From JBBATK01 sp040398805 (GTDB lineage Bacteria > Bacteroidota > Ignavibacteria > Kapaibacteriales > NICIL-2), in contig JBBATK010000003.1 in NCBI GenBank assembly GCA_040398805.1, positions 195,758 to 259,757 of the forward strand: DNA of 64,000 bases, read 5' to 3'. The notes beneath the pieces were generated by a model. That model saw nothing but the letters and a program-made list of their open reading frames with translations. It was not told the origin of the DNA and searched no databases. The position numbers and the translations under genes were made by a program. Within the stretch, counting starts at the first letter, position 1. Each line of letters begins with the position of its first letter. Shown here one piece after another: positions 8,325 through 17,185 of the stretch.

Positions 8325-9851
8325 ATGAGATTGCGAATTTCGGTCGTTATCGTGTTCGCCCTGGCGGTATTCATGTGGCCGGTCGTTTCTGCGAGCGCTC
8401 AAACGGAATGCTCCGTCACGGAAATCGCCGTAGATGGCACCACCGTTCCCGCGGACATGTGGCCGACGCTCGCTATCAGTCCCCGCTCCTCCATCCGCTT
8501 CAGATTCACCGCGAACTCCGACGCTTCCGCATCCCCCTTCAGATACGTCATCCGCCTGGCGACAGGCGACCAGGAGAGCATCAGCACCGGTGATATGCAG
8601 GCGACGACGAAGTCGTTCAGCGGACTCGCCCAGGGCTTCTACTCCTTCGAAATCCGGACGCAAGGCATGGATTCGAGCTGGTTGTCGTCCGGAAAAACGT
8701 ACAGGTTCATCGTCGATGAACAACAGGCAACGCTGTTCCGCCGCGCTCAGGAACTTGCCGCACGACCTACGGAATCCGGTAGCACCGCCATCTCTCCCGT
8801 CATCCCCATACTCGCGGTCCTCCTTGTCGCCGCACTCGTCGTCATCATCATCCTGATGCGAAAGAACCGCAAAGCGGAACCATCGGCCGTCGAGAAGATC
8901 CTTGCATCGACGCCGGTACAGCACGACGATCAGGAGTCGGAAGAAGAGCGCCGCGAGCAACAGCAGCGCGAGGCGAAGGTGATGCAGATGCTGAAGGACG
9001 AAGTGGTGACCTTGCGCAAAGAGAACGACAACCTCATCCGTACCGTCGGCGACCTTTCGCGGAAGACTCTTGAACTGAACAGCCAGAACAGTGAGCTGGA
9101 AGTGCAGGTGGAGCGCGTGTCGAAGGTCAAGACAGAACTGGAGTCCCTGCAACGTCAGAAAGACGACGTCTTCGCCATCATTGTTCACGACATCAAGAAC
9201 CCTGCTTCTCTGATCAAGAATCTCGTCGACCTGCTTCGTAGCTACGATCTCAACTCGAACGAGACGCACGAGGTGTTGCAGGACATCGTGGACACGACGA
9301 CTCGCATCGTGTCCATGTCACAAGAGCTGTCGCGCATGATGGCGCTCGATCAAGCGGAGATACAGGTGTCCCTCGACGACGTCGACATCTCCACGTTGGT
9401 CCAAGGCGTCACGAGACGGAATAACGCCGCCGCCCAGAACAAGGGCATCAGCATCGAATGCGACGTCCCTGCGACCGCCGTCCACAGTCATGTGGATAAT
9501 GCCAAGATCGAAGAAGTGGTGGACAATCTGGTCAGTAACGCCATCAAGTTCTCCTTGCCCGGTACCACCGTCAAAGTGCGCGTGGTAGCGGAACCCGATT
9601 TCTTCAGGATCGAAGTGGAAGACCAAGGCATCGGAATGAGCAAGGAGGATATTCAGAACGCGTTCCAGCGCGGAATGAGGCTCAGTGCACGTCCGACGGC
9701 GGATGAACCGAGCAGCGGACTCGGACTCTGGATCGTCAAACGGCTCGTGGAAGCGCACGAAGGAACGGTGACCATCCGCAGCGATGTCGGCGTCGGAACC
9801 ACGTTCACCGTTCTCCTCCCGTACCGTTCAGCGGATGTCGCAGCCGACTAA
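8325..9851 (+). CDS. Membrane sensor histidine kinase with periplasmic Y_Y_Y-like domain
   Basis: 508 residues. Signal peptide residues 1-26 (ending VSASAQ); periplasmic beta domain about 27-135 whose 'GLAQGFYSFEIRTQGMDSSW' resembles the Y_Y_Y Ig-like module; one membrane helix about 157-178; a charged coiled coil about 200-280. The HisKA dimerisation helix carries the phospho-accepting His288 in 'VHDIKNPASLIKNL'. The HATPase domain (about 390-500) has 'NLVSNAIKF' (N box), 'DQGIGM' (G1) and 'GLGLWIVKRLV' (G2). No response regulator is adjacent, so it is an orphan kinase. The ATG is preceded by AGGAGAG about 12 bases upstream. The signal it detects is unknown. Confidence 0.9.
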   Translation: MRLRISVVIVFALAVFMWPVVSASAQTECSVTEIAVDGTTVPADMWPTLAISPRSSIRFRFTANSDASASPFRYVIRLATGDQESISTGDMQATTKSFSGLAQGFYSFEIRTQGMDSSWLSSGKTYRFIVDEQQATLFRRAQELAARPTESGSTAISPVIPILAVLLVAALVVIIILMRKNRKAEPSAVEKILASTPVQHDDQESEEERREQQQREAKVMQMLKDEVVTLRKENDNLIRTVGDLSRKTLELNSQNSELEVQVERVSKVKTELESLQRQKDDVFAIIVHDIKNPASLIKNLVDLLRSYDLNSNETHEVLQDIVDTTTRIVSMSQELSRMMALDQAEIQVSLDDVDISTLVQGVTRRNNAAAQNKGISIECDVPATAVHSHVDNAKIEEVVDNLVSNAIKFSLPGTTVKVRVVAEPDFFRIEVEDQGIGMSKEDIQNAFQRGMRLSARPTADEPSSGLGLWIVKRLVEAHEGTVTIRSDVGVGTTFTVLLPYRSADVAAD

Positions 9852-9954
9852 GGCATATCCCTCGGTGCCCGCATCGGTGAATGCCTGCGGCTTCGCACAC
9901 CCGCATCCTTCGTTCCTCGTATTTCCAGCGTCGCGTACCTTCCTTCGTTGACCG

Positions 9955-11091
9955 ATGCCTATGCATGCACTCACCGCCATCATCGAACAGCGCAAAGGGA
10001 TTGCCATCCGCATACTCATTGCACAGGTACTCTTCCTTGCCTTGTGTTGGTTCGGTACGGTGGACTATGCGGGACGGTATGCAGGGGCGGACCTTGCGCA
10101 GTATCGGGCCATGGCCCAGGCCGCACCGTCACTGCATCACGATATCCCTGCTCCGTTCGCCTACCGAGTCGCCGTACCCTGGCTCGTGGGCATGACATTT
10201 CCCGGCGATGACGTTTCCGGATTCGCTGTGTTCCATCTTTTGCTCGTCCTTGCGCTCGCCATCCAGTTCTTCCGGTTGCTGAAGCTCTACGGTGCCTCGG
10301 AACCCCTTGCCCTGGTCCTCGTCTCCGTCGCCCTGTGGAATCCGTACTTCGGCGGCTTTCTCTTATACAATCCCTTCCAGGCAGGTGATGCCTTGGCATA
10401 TCTTCTCATGCTCGTGGCTCTCGAAGGAACCAAACGTCATTCACCTTTGCTGTTCGGCTCGGCGCTCCTCGTCGCCGCTCTCGTTCGCGAAACGCCGTTC
10501 CTCCTGATTCCCGCCGTCATGCTTGCTCATGGTACCGATCGTCGTAACGTCATTGCGCTGTCCCTTTCCTCGCTTCCCGCTGTCGCGGTGTTCATCCTGG
10601 CGCGTCATACCATCACGGTGTCGAATCCCGAGTGGAGCTTGGTTTCCACGTTGTCTGCCTATGCTCCGGAACTCTTCTCGCCGGAACGCTGGGGAAGGCT
10701 GCTCATCAACACCTGTGCGCCGCTATCCTTCCTGATGATGGCATTGGTATGGCGGGAACGCAGGACCTCTCGCTTCCTTTCCGTGGAGGGTCTGCTTGGC
10801 GCAGGTATCGTGGCTGCCTGCTTTCTCGGCGGCGACGTGGAGCGACTCGCAAGTCCGCTGCTCCTGCTCGTCCTTCTCTCCTTCCATCACCATCTGGATG
10901 AATGCCTTCAAGATGCGAACTTCCGATACGCACTACTCGCGGGTGTCGTGTTCTGTTCGCTGCATTTCCTTTTCGCCGCGTATCCATTGATACCGAAAGT
11001 GCCGTACTACGCGGGCGCACTGCTTTTCAGCGGATGTGTGCTGTGGACAGGTGTGCGGGCGCTGCAAAGAGTGCGGCCGGCGGAGGTGTGA
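9955..11091 (+). CDS. Polytopic membrane protein, GT-C-like
   Basis: 378 residues with about ten hydrophobic segments. The first predicted external loop contains 'YRAMAQAAPSLHHDIPAPFAYRVAVPWLVGM'-type sequence (about residues 51-80); 'pFa-R---P-l' motifs are frequent in uncharacterised GT-C-like membrane proteins of Bacteroidota. No catalytic Asp-rich loop can be assigned with confidence. It could be a polyprenol-dependent glycosyltransferase or an envelope polysaccharide protein. It starts 103 bases after the histidine kinase. Its stop codon abuts the terC stop directly, tail to tail with no gap and no terminator hairpin. Confidence 0.6.
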   Translation: MPMHALTAIIEQRKGIAIRILIAQVLFLALCWFGTVDYAGRYAGADLAQYRAMAQAAPSLHHDIPAPFAYRVAVPWLVGMTFPGDDVSGFAVFHLLLVLALAIQFFRLLKLYGASEPLALVLVSVALWNPYFGGFLLYNPFQAGDALAYLLMLVALEGTKRHSPLLFGSALLVAALVRETPFLLIPAVMLAHGTDRRNVIALSLSSLPAVAVFILARHTITVSNPEWSLVSTLSAYAPELFSPERWGRLLINTCAPLSFLMMALVWRERRTSRFLSVEGLLGAGIVAACFLGGDVERLASPLLLLVLLSFHHHLDECLQDANFRYALLAGVVFCSLHFLFAAYPLIPKVPYYAGALLFSGCVLWTGVRALQRVRPAEV

Positions 11092-12045
11092 TCAATTCCC
11101 TGCGTTCTTCTTCTTCCGTCGAGCCGGCGAGAGCAGCGAGGCGATGATGGATATGATCAGGACGGACATGACGACCAAGAGCGACACGCCCGTGGAAATG
11201 TGCACCCAGTGCGCCAGCACCATCTTGGAGCCGATGAACATGAGGACGACGGCTAGACCGTACTTGAGGTATTGGAACACGTTCAGGAGTCCTGAAAGCG
11301 CGAAGAACAGCGATCGCAGACCGAGTATGGCGAAAGCATTCGACGTGTACACGATGAACGGGTCGCGGGAGATGGCAAGGATTGCGGGAATGGAATCGAC
11401 GGCGAAGACGAGGTCGGTGATCTCGACGACGAGAACGACGATGAACAGCGGTGTGGCGAACCATCGTTTGTCGATGCGGACGAAGAACTTGTCATCGTGC
11501 TCCTCGTGGGTGACAGGGAAGATCTTCTTGAAGAGACGCACGACGGGATTCGATTCCGGGTGGATTTCTTTCTCGCCCTCCAGTCCCATCCGGAAGCCGG
11601 TCACCACCAAGAACCCGCCGAACACATACATGATCCATTCGAACTTGTTGATGAGCGAAACGCCGAGAATGATAAGAAGGATGCGGAACACGAGCGCACC
11701 GATGATACCCCAGAAGAGGACCTTGTGCTGGTACTCCTCCTTCACCCGGAAATAGCTGAAGATGAGAATGATGACGAAAAGGTTGTCGACGCTCAGCGAC
11801 TGTTCGATGATGTACCCGGTGAGGAATTCAAGGGCCTTGGTCTGCGCGTACGCATCCATTCCCATCTGCCAATAGATACCCACCATGAAGAGTCCTGCCA
11901 GGGACATCCAAACAAAGGTCCATCCCAGCGATTCGCGGATGGTCACTCTGTGCGACTTCTTGTTGAAGACACCGAGATCCAGCCATAGCATAAATGCGAT
12001 GAACGCGAAGAATCCTGCCCACATCCACAACGGTTCCTGACCCAT
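11092..12045 (-). CDS. TerC/Alx-family membrane protein
   Basis: 317 residues with seven to nine membrane helices. Members of this family export metal ions (Mn2+ for Alx/MeeF) or are linked to tellurite resistance. The family's acidic intramembrane motifs are present: 'WLDLGVFNKKSH' near residue 22, 'EQSLSVDNLFVIILIFSYF' near 85, and 'EITDLVFAVDSIPAIL' near 210. The ATG at 12045 (MGQEPLWMWAG) was chosen over one 50 codons upstream because family members start this way and because a -7 element at 12072-12079 puts the transcription start downstream of the longer version. No Mn riboswitch was recognised in the leader. Confidence 0.9.
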   Translation of the reverse strand: MGQEPLWMWAGFFAFIAFMLWLDLGVFNKKSHRVTIRESLGWTFVWMSLAGLFMVGIYWQMGMDAYAQTKALEFLTGYIIEQSLSVDNLFVIILIFSYFRVKEEYQHKVLFWGIIGALVFRILLIILGVSLINKFEWIMYVFGGFLVVTGFRMGLEGEKEIHPESNPVVRLFKKIFPVTHEEHDDKFFVRIDKRWFATPLFIVVLVVEITDLVFAVDSIPAILAISRDPFIVYTSNAFAILGLRSLFFALSGLLNVFQYLKYGLAVVLMFIGSKMVLAHWVHISTGVSLLVVMSVLIISIIASLLSPARRKKKNAGN

Positions 12046-12071
12046 GGCGTATCGTAACGGTGAAACGAGTG

Positions 12072-12079
12072 CGAATATA
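12072..12079 (-). promoter_or_regulatory. Probable -7 element for terC
   Basis: TATATTCG on the minus strand (one mismatch to TAnnTTTG), with TTG at 12103-12101, 21 bases upstream. It lies 27 bases before the terC ATG and decides the start codon. Confidence 0.45.
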
Positions 12080-12260
12080 CGTCCGCCTGAGGGGGCGAGA
12101 CAATCACGCAGTGGATGAATGGTGAATCGACGCCCCAGGTGCAACCGGGGAATGTCTGTCCGCTGGCCGTGCATCATCCGTCCGTGTGAGGACAAACCCC
12201 TATTTTAAGACCGGAAGGTGAGTCTGTCAATGCGCAATCTAGAGTATCCGGTCGTCAGCC

Positions 12261-13586
12261 ATGATCGTCATGAAATTCGGAGGCACCTCGGTAAAGACCG
12301 CATCGGCGATGCGGTCCGCCGCGGCATGCGTGGTCTCGCACCTGCATCGCCGGCCCCTGGTCGTCCTCTCCGCCTGTGGCGGCATCACGAACTCGCTGCT
12401 ACGTCTGGCCCGCTGCGCAGGCAGTTCGCTCACTCACGAAAAGAACGAACTCCTTGCTGACATCGAGCAGCACCATCGGACCCTGTGCCATGAGCTGTTC
12501 ACATCGGACATGCAGCGTCGTGATGCACGTGAAAGCGTTGACGGGCTTCTTCTTCAACTCCGGGAATACGTCGATGGCATGCTTCTCCTGTGCGAGTGCA
12601 CGGACCAGAGTCTGGACATGGTGGCCTCGTTCGGCGAACGCCTGTCCTCCGCCATCTTCGCCCGATATCTCTGCGAAATCTCCGTTCCCGGCCTCGTCGT
12701 CGATGCGCGCACCTTCATGAAGACTTCCGCGGATTTCACGCGGGCGGCTGTCGATATGACCGCCACGCGAAACGCCGCCACCGAACACCTGCTTCCGGCG
12801 ATGTCTGCAGACCGGGTGATCGTGACGCAGGGGTTCCTCGGATCGACCAAAGACAATGACACGACGACGCTTGGGCGGGGCGGTTCCGATGTCTCTGCCG
12901 CCATCCTCGGTGCGGTGCTGGCCGCGGAGGAAATACAGATATGGACCGATGTGAGCGGTGTGCTCACCGCCGATCCTCGTGTCGTTCCGCACGCGCGAAC
13001 CCTGCCGGACGTCACCTTCTCGGAATTGCGCGACCTGTCGTTCTTCGGCGCGAAGGTCTTGCACGCAGATACCATCAAGCCCGCCATTGATGCCGGTGTT
13101 CCCGTGACCATCAGGAACACCTTCGATCCGGACAATACGGGAACCCGTGCTGTGCCCGATGATACGACGGACGCGACGTTGCTGCGTGCCGTGACCGCTC
13201 GCACGGGGTGCGTAAGGATCGTGGTGAAGATTCCCGTGCAGAGCTCGGGCAACGAGCAGTACGCGCGACTGCTGGCCATTGCGCGCAAGCGCTTTTGCGA
13301 CGTCATCGTGGGTACGCAGACAGATTCCGAAGTGATGATCGTGGTCCCCGCGGAACACGCTCCTGCCTTCACGGACCTGGCCGAGTGCCGACCGGCGGAT
13401 GTGGTCTGCGTGTGCGGCCCTGCGCTGCGTGTCGGAACGAACCTTGATCCCGTGATGTCCGAGATGTCACGGCACAATCCGTTTGCGATCATGCCGGGCC
13501 TGACGTCTACATCGTGCTGTGCCGTGGTGGAGCCCGACACGACGACGGAACTCGTCCGCCGACTCCATGATTGCCTGACGGCCTGA
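12261..13586 (+). CDS. lysC: Aspartokinase
   Basis: 441 residues, monofunctional. It phosphorylates aspartate to 4-aspartyl phosphate, the first step toward Lys, Thr, Met and diaminopimelate. The amino-acid kinase domain starts 'IVMKFGGTSVKTA' and has 'VLSACGGITNSL' (residues 36-47) and the substrate/ATP region 'TTTLGRGGSDVSAA' (about 201-214), 'WTDVSGVLTADPR' and 'ELRDLSFFGAKVLH'. The remainder (about 300-441) corresponds to the two regulatory ACT domains, with 'FAIMPGLTSTSC' near the end, so feedback inhibition is likely. The N-terminal position of MKFGGTSV fixes the start. No other lysine or threonine gene is adjacent. Confidence 0.93.
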   Translation: MIVMKFGGTSVKTASAMRSAAACVVSHLHRRPLVVLSACGGITNSLLRLARCAGSSLTHEKNELLADIEQHHRTLCHELFTSDMQRRDARESVDGLLLQLREYVDGMLLLCECTDQSLDMVASFGERLSSAIFARYLCEISVPGLVVDARTFMKTSADFTRAAVDMTATRNAATEHLLPAMSADRVIVTQGFLGSTKDNDTTTLGRGGSDVSAAILGAVLAAEEIQIWTDVSGVLTADPRVVPHARTLPDVTFSELRDLSFFGAKVLHADTIKPAIDAGVPVTIRNTFDPDNTGTRAVPDDTTDATLLRAVTARTGCVRIVVKIPVQSSGNEQYARLLAIARKRFCDVIVGTQTDSEVMIVVPAEHAPAFTDLAECRPADVVCVCGPALRVGTNLDPVMSEMSRHNPFAIMPGLTSTSCCAVVEPDTTTELVRRLHDCLTA

Positions 13587-13626
13587 CGGACCGCCAAATT
13601 CTGTGACACTTTACCCCTTACCATCC

Positions 13627-15027
13627 ATGCGATTTTCATCCATCATCACCGTGTCGGTTCTCCTCGCCATGCTCTTTGTCGACGCGCCGCTCATGGCGCA
13701 ATGGCGGAACGTCCTCAAGGCTCCCAGTTACGGCATGGCATGGAACCCGAAGAATCCGAAGACGATCTATGTGGGCGGCGCTTCCCGTGCCGTGTATCGC
13801 ACCTTCGACGGCGGAGACACTTGGGACACGACGTACATCGAGTTTGTTGGTGCGTCGGAGGAGTTTCTGAACGTGGTCGTGCATCCCATCGACACCGCGG
13901 TGGTGATTGTCGGCGGATCAAGATTCGGGACTATCAGACGCTCGACGGATTGCGGTAAAACTTGGGATATCGCGCTGAGAAAAGATTGGAATGTTGCCTT
14001 CTTGGGTGAGTCCATCATCATCGACAATTCCAATCCCGATTTCCTTTATGCGGCTGACTTCAACAAGGGAACCATTTATAGGAGTTCGACCCGTGGCGCT
14101 ACATGGGATTCCCTATCCACTCTTCCTATTGAAACTTCGGTGACCCCTGCGTATCAGCAGAACCCATGCAGCATTACCCAGCGGTCGGACTCTTCCAACG
14201 TCTTGCTTGTGGGATGCCTGCGGTCGACGATACTGAAGTCTGAGGATACGGGTCGCACGTGGCGTCGAGTCACGAAACTCCGATCATCGAAGCTCGACGA
14301 GCCGGAGATACCGCAGATCCATTTTTCCAAAACGAATCCTAGGGTAGGCTATGCGTTGACGACCTACTTTTTCTATGGGGCTCGCCCCAACGGAGGCATG
14401 TATAAGACGACCGACGGAGGCGAGACATGGAACGAATTCCGATTCCGCGATACGTCCTTTTGGTCCATGGACTCACGTCCACTGCCCTCCGGCAAGGGCG
14501 ATGAAATCGTGGCGGGTGGTTTCACGGAGTATTTTCTTGCCGACACCATTGTTCCCGGCTCGGGATCCATCCTCCGCACGCTCGACAACGGCGACACGTG
14601 GTGGAACTACAAGGATCGCATTCCGTACTTCGGGGAACCAGATCACAGCGTCATCACCCTTCGCTTCGTGGGAGACACCTATGCCACGCAGCGTTTGGTG
14701 GCGGCAACCGTCGGCGGCACATGCATTCTGGAGCCGGAAGGGTTGGCGGGAGTGGAGCGGAGCGAGCTGTCGAATTCCCGTGGAATGAGACTTGAATCGG
14801 CGGGCGGTAACATTCGCGTCATCGACAGTTATTCCGGATCGGATGTACGCACCTTCAGGGTAATGGACATGCTGGGTCGCACCATCCACGGCGGGTACCT
14901 TCACCAACACCTGCAACAGTTCGAAGGCACGATTCCACAAGAGGTATTCACAAGTGGGCTGTTTCTCGTCGTCATAACACGAAGCGACGGATCGTCCGAT
15001 GCGGTGACTTATACCGTGGTTCGTTGA
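13627..15027 (+). CDS. T9SS-secreted BNR/Asp-box beta-propeller protein
   Basis: 466 residues from the ATG at 13627; a GTG at 13603 would add eight residues before the signal peptide. The signal peptide ends at about residue 25 (DAPLMAQ). At least six Asp-box-like repeats follow: 'YRTFDGGDTWD', 'RRSTDCGKTWD', 'YRSSTRGATWD', 'LKSEDTGRTWR', 'YKTTDGGETWN' and 'LRTLDNGDTWW'. These form a VPS10/BNR-type propeller like those in sialidase-fold and photosystem-assembly proteins, without glycosidase catalytic residues that I can assign. The last 75 residues ('VRTFRVMDMLGRTIHGGYL' ... 'TSGLFLVVITRSDGSS') form a type A T9SS sorting domain, so export through SprA is expected. Confidence 0.85.
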   Translation: MRFSSIITVSVLLAMLFVDAPLMAQWRNVLKAPSYGMAWNPKNPKTIYVGGASRAVYRTFDGGDTWDTTYIEFVGASEEFLNVVVHPIDTAVVIVGGSRFGTIRRSTDCGKTWDIALRKDWNVAFLGESIIIDNSNPDFLYAADFNKGTIYRSSTRGATWDSLSTLPIETSVTPAYQQNPCSITQRSDSSNVLLVGCLRSTILKSEDTGRTWRRVTKLRSSKLDEPEIPQIHFSKTNPRVGYALTTYFFYGARPNGGMYKTTDGGETWNEFRFRDTSFWSMDSRPLPSGKGDEIVAGGFTEYFLADTIVPGSGSILRTLDNGDTWWNYKDRIPYFGEPDHSVITLRFVGDTYATQRLVAATVGGTCILEPEGLAGVERSELSNSRGMRLESAGGNIRVIDSYSGSDVRTFRVMDMLGRTIHGGYLHQHLQQFEGTIPQEVFTSGLFLVVITRSDGSSDAVTYTVVR

Positions 15028-15065
15028 CCGACATCTTACAGAGCTTTTTTCCTAGTGCCAGTCCG

Positions 15066-16154
15066 TCACTCCCGTAAAACGATGCCGTTCGGTTGGCGGC
15101 CTACCGCGACTGTGGCGACGACGGTATGGCGGGCGATATCGATAACGGATACCGTATTTGCCCCCTGATTGGTGCAATACACGAGTGTACCGGCTCCATT
15201 CATCGCAAGGGCGTGCGCCTGCAGTCCGGTGACGATCTCTCCGGCTTTCTGCCACTCCGTTCCGGAATCCGCGTACCACACGATGCGTCCGTCGGTGGCA
15301 TCGGTCACCCAGAGTTCCTTGGTTGGCGTATAGAGCACATACGCCGGCATGAATCCGCAGTCGATGGTGCGCCGGACGGTGGCGGTCTTGACGTCGATCT
15401 CGGTTACGCTTCGGCTGCGCTCATTATCCACGTACATGAATCCGTTCGCGGCCGGCCATGCGCCCACTGGTGTTGCACCGACGGGCACGGTGGCAAGAAC
15501 GGAATACAGCTCGGGGTCGATGACCGTCACGGAGGAGTCTTTCGTATTCGTAGCGAAGACACGCGTGCCGTCGGCCGAGACCGTGACCTCCGACAAACCG
15601 CCGCCGACGACGATGCTCTTCAACGCCGTCCAATTCGCGGTGGAATACACGCGCACCGTGCTCCGAACGGAGTCGGCTTCGCCGAACCACAACTCCGAAC
15701 CGTTGCGCACGAAGGTGGCGTTATGCGGCATGCCCTTGCACGGAATCTCCTTGACCACCCTGCCCGTCACGGCATCAAGGATCATGATCTTCAACCCGTC
15801 CACGCTTTCTCCGCTGTGGTCATGCCCGCCGCTCAGGTCCATTCCTGTGATGGCAACAGCCAGGATTTTCCGCACGGAATCGTAAGCGATATGATGCGGA
15901 TACATGGCGCCGTGCAGCGAGAGCGTGGCGCTGACCGTCGTATCGGAAAGCCGAATCACGGATATGGTGTTTCCATAGCCGTTCACGACATAGGCGCAGG
16001 GGTAGTTCACGTTCGCGTCCTCATGATCATCATGAGAAAGCTCCGCGCATGATGATACGCCGAGGAGAAGACCGAGCATGAGCACACGAAGCAGTGCGGC
16101 TGGGAGTTCGGATATCTTGAGCATGATGTTCTTTGTCATGGATGTGATTGGCAT
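15066..16154 (-). CDS. YVTN-type beta-propeller lipoprotein with His-rich patches
   Basis: 362 residues. Hydrophobic leader and lipobox 'LLLGVSSC' (Cys about 36). The rest is a propeller of YVTN repeats such as 'YVVNGYGNTISVIRLSDTTV', 'VFATNTKDSSVTVIDPEL' and 'VYCTNQGANTVSVIDIARHTVVATVAVG'. Two His/Asp-rich patches stand out, 'SHDDHED' just after the lipidated Cys and 'GGHDHSGES' in an early blade; these could bind metal. It may also start at ATGs 5 or 10 codons downstream. It is the last gene of a four-gene minus-strand run after the fumarylacetoacetase-like gene (15-base gap). Substrate and function are unknown. Confidence 0.8.
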   Translation of the reverse strand: MPITSMTKNIMLKISELPAALLRVLMLGLLLGVSSCAELSHDDHEDANVNYPCAYVVNGYGNTISVIRLSDTTVSATLSLHGAMYPHHIAYDSVRKILAVAITGMDLSGGHDHSGESVDGLKIMILDAVTGRVVKEIPCKGMPHNATFVRNGSELWFGEADSVRSTVRVYSTANWTALKSIVVGGGLSEVTVSADGTRVFATNTKDSSVTVIDPELYSVLATVPVGATPVGAWPAANGFMYVDNERSRSVTEIDVKTATVRRTIDCGFMPAYVLYTPTKELWVTDATDGRIVWYADSGTEWQKAGEIVTGLQAHALAMNGAGTLVYCTNQGANTVSVIDIARHTVVATVAVGRQPNGIVLRE

Positions 16155-16169
16155 TGATGTGTACCGGCA

Positions 16170-17153
16170 TTACGGACCGACGCTGCGCACCACGTTGGAG
16201 AGCGTACCGAGCATTTCGATCTCGCACTCCATGGTATCGCCGTCGTTCACCCACAGCGGCGGATCGAACACCTTGCTACCGTTCAGCTCCAGGAAGCATC
16301 CCGTTCCGCAGGTTCCCGAACCGATGACGTCGCCGGGATACAACGTCACACCATAGCTGGCGCGCTCGATGATTTGCGCGAAGGTCCAACTCATGTCGCT
16401 CAAGTCCGCACGCGATACTTCCCTTCCGTTCAATCGGGCAGTCATGGCAAGTTGATACTTCTCACCGTGCGGTGTTGGGATACGACGTGATGCGAGCTCG
16501 TCTTTCGTGACCAGCCACGGTCCGAGCGACGTGGCGAAGTCCTTGCCTTTGGCAGGACCCAGATTCAGCTTCATCTCGTGCATCTGCAAGGCACGCGCAC
16601 TCCAGTCGTTCATCACCATGTATCCGAAGATGTGATCGTCGGCATCCGCTGCGGAGATGTTCCGTCCTTCCTTACCGATGACGATGGCGCACTCGAGCTC
16701 GAAATCACACTGGTTCAGATGCATGTCTTGCACCTCCACCACCCCGGGACCTGTCACGGCATTGTGGTTCGTGAAGTAGAAAATGGGAATCTCATCGAAC
16801 TCGGGAATCATATCAAGTCCGCGGTTCCGTCGTGCGGCTTCCACATGCTGGCGAAAGGCGTAGCCGTCGCGCATCGAGGTGGGATGCGGAACGGGGGAGA
16901 CAAGAACGGCTTGCGATGCGGGAATCATGAACGCCGCATCGACCGTGTTCCGGCAGTGGTCGTCGATGATGCGGGCGTCGTGCAATGCCGCCTCGCCAAG
17001 GTCGAGCACATCGAGGATGTTATCGGGGAAGTATCCCAGCATCATCGGGAGGTGACTCATGGCACCGTGTGCGAGTTCGAGATCCACCACGTGCGATCCG
17101 ACAAGGAGTCCGACGCGTTCCTGCACTCCGGAGAGATAGGTAATGAATTTCAT
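16170..17153 (-). CDS. Fumarylacetoacetase-like hydrolase
   Basis: 327 residues, FAH superfamily. Family members cleave C-C bonds of acylpyruvate-type substrates; the nearest role is hydrolysis of fumarylacetoacetate to fumarate and acetoacetate, the last step of tyrosine degradation. The metal-binding residues are visible in 'CDFELECAIVIGKEGRN' (about 150-166) and 'GYMVMNDWSARALQ' (about 178-191), followed by 'GPAKGKDFATSLGPWL' and the C-terminal 'GDVIGSGTCGTGCFLE'. HPD at 36343 supports a tyrosine role, but it lies 19 kb away and homogentisate dioxygenase is not in the window. Upstream neighbour 32 bases away, downstream 15 bases: an operon with unrelated genes. Confidence 0.88.
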   Translation of the reverse strand: MKFITYLSGVQERVGLLVGSHVVDLELAHGAMSHLPMMLGYFPDNILDVLDLGEAALHDARIIDDHCRNTVDAAFMIPASQAVLVSPVPHPTSMRDGYAFRQHVEAARRNRGLDMIPEFDEIPIFYFTNHNAVTGPGVVEVQDMHLNQCDFELECAIVIGKEGRNISAADADDHIFGYMVMNDWSARALQMHEMKLNLGPAKGKDFATSLGPWLVTKDELASRRIPTPHGEKYQLAMTARLNGREVSRADLSDMSWTFAQIIERASYGVTLYPGDVIGSGTCGTGCFLELNGSKVFDPPLWVNDGDTMECEIEMLGTLSNVVRSVGP

Positions 17154-17185
17154 AGGGTGTAATGGTAAATGGATTCGGTACTGTA

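Noticed and set aside
8232..9269. 345-codon minus-strand open frame opposite the histidine kinase
   Set aside because: Low-complexity Asp/Arg/His/Leu composition, fully antisense to a gene with clear HisKA/HATPase motifs.
12046..12195. Mn-sensing yybP-ykoY riboswitch upstream of terC
   Set aside because: The leader between the -7 element and the ATG is only about 20 bases; no riboswitch core was found.
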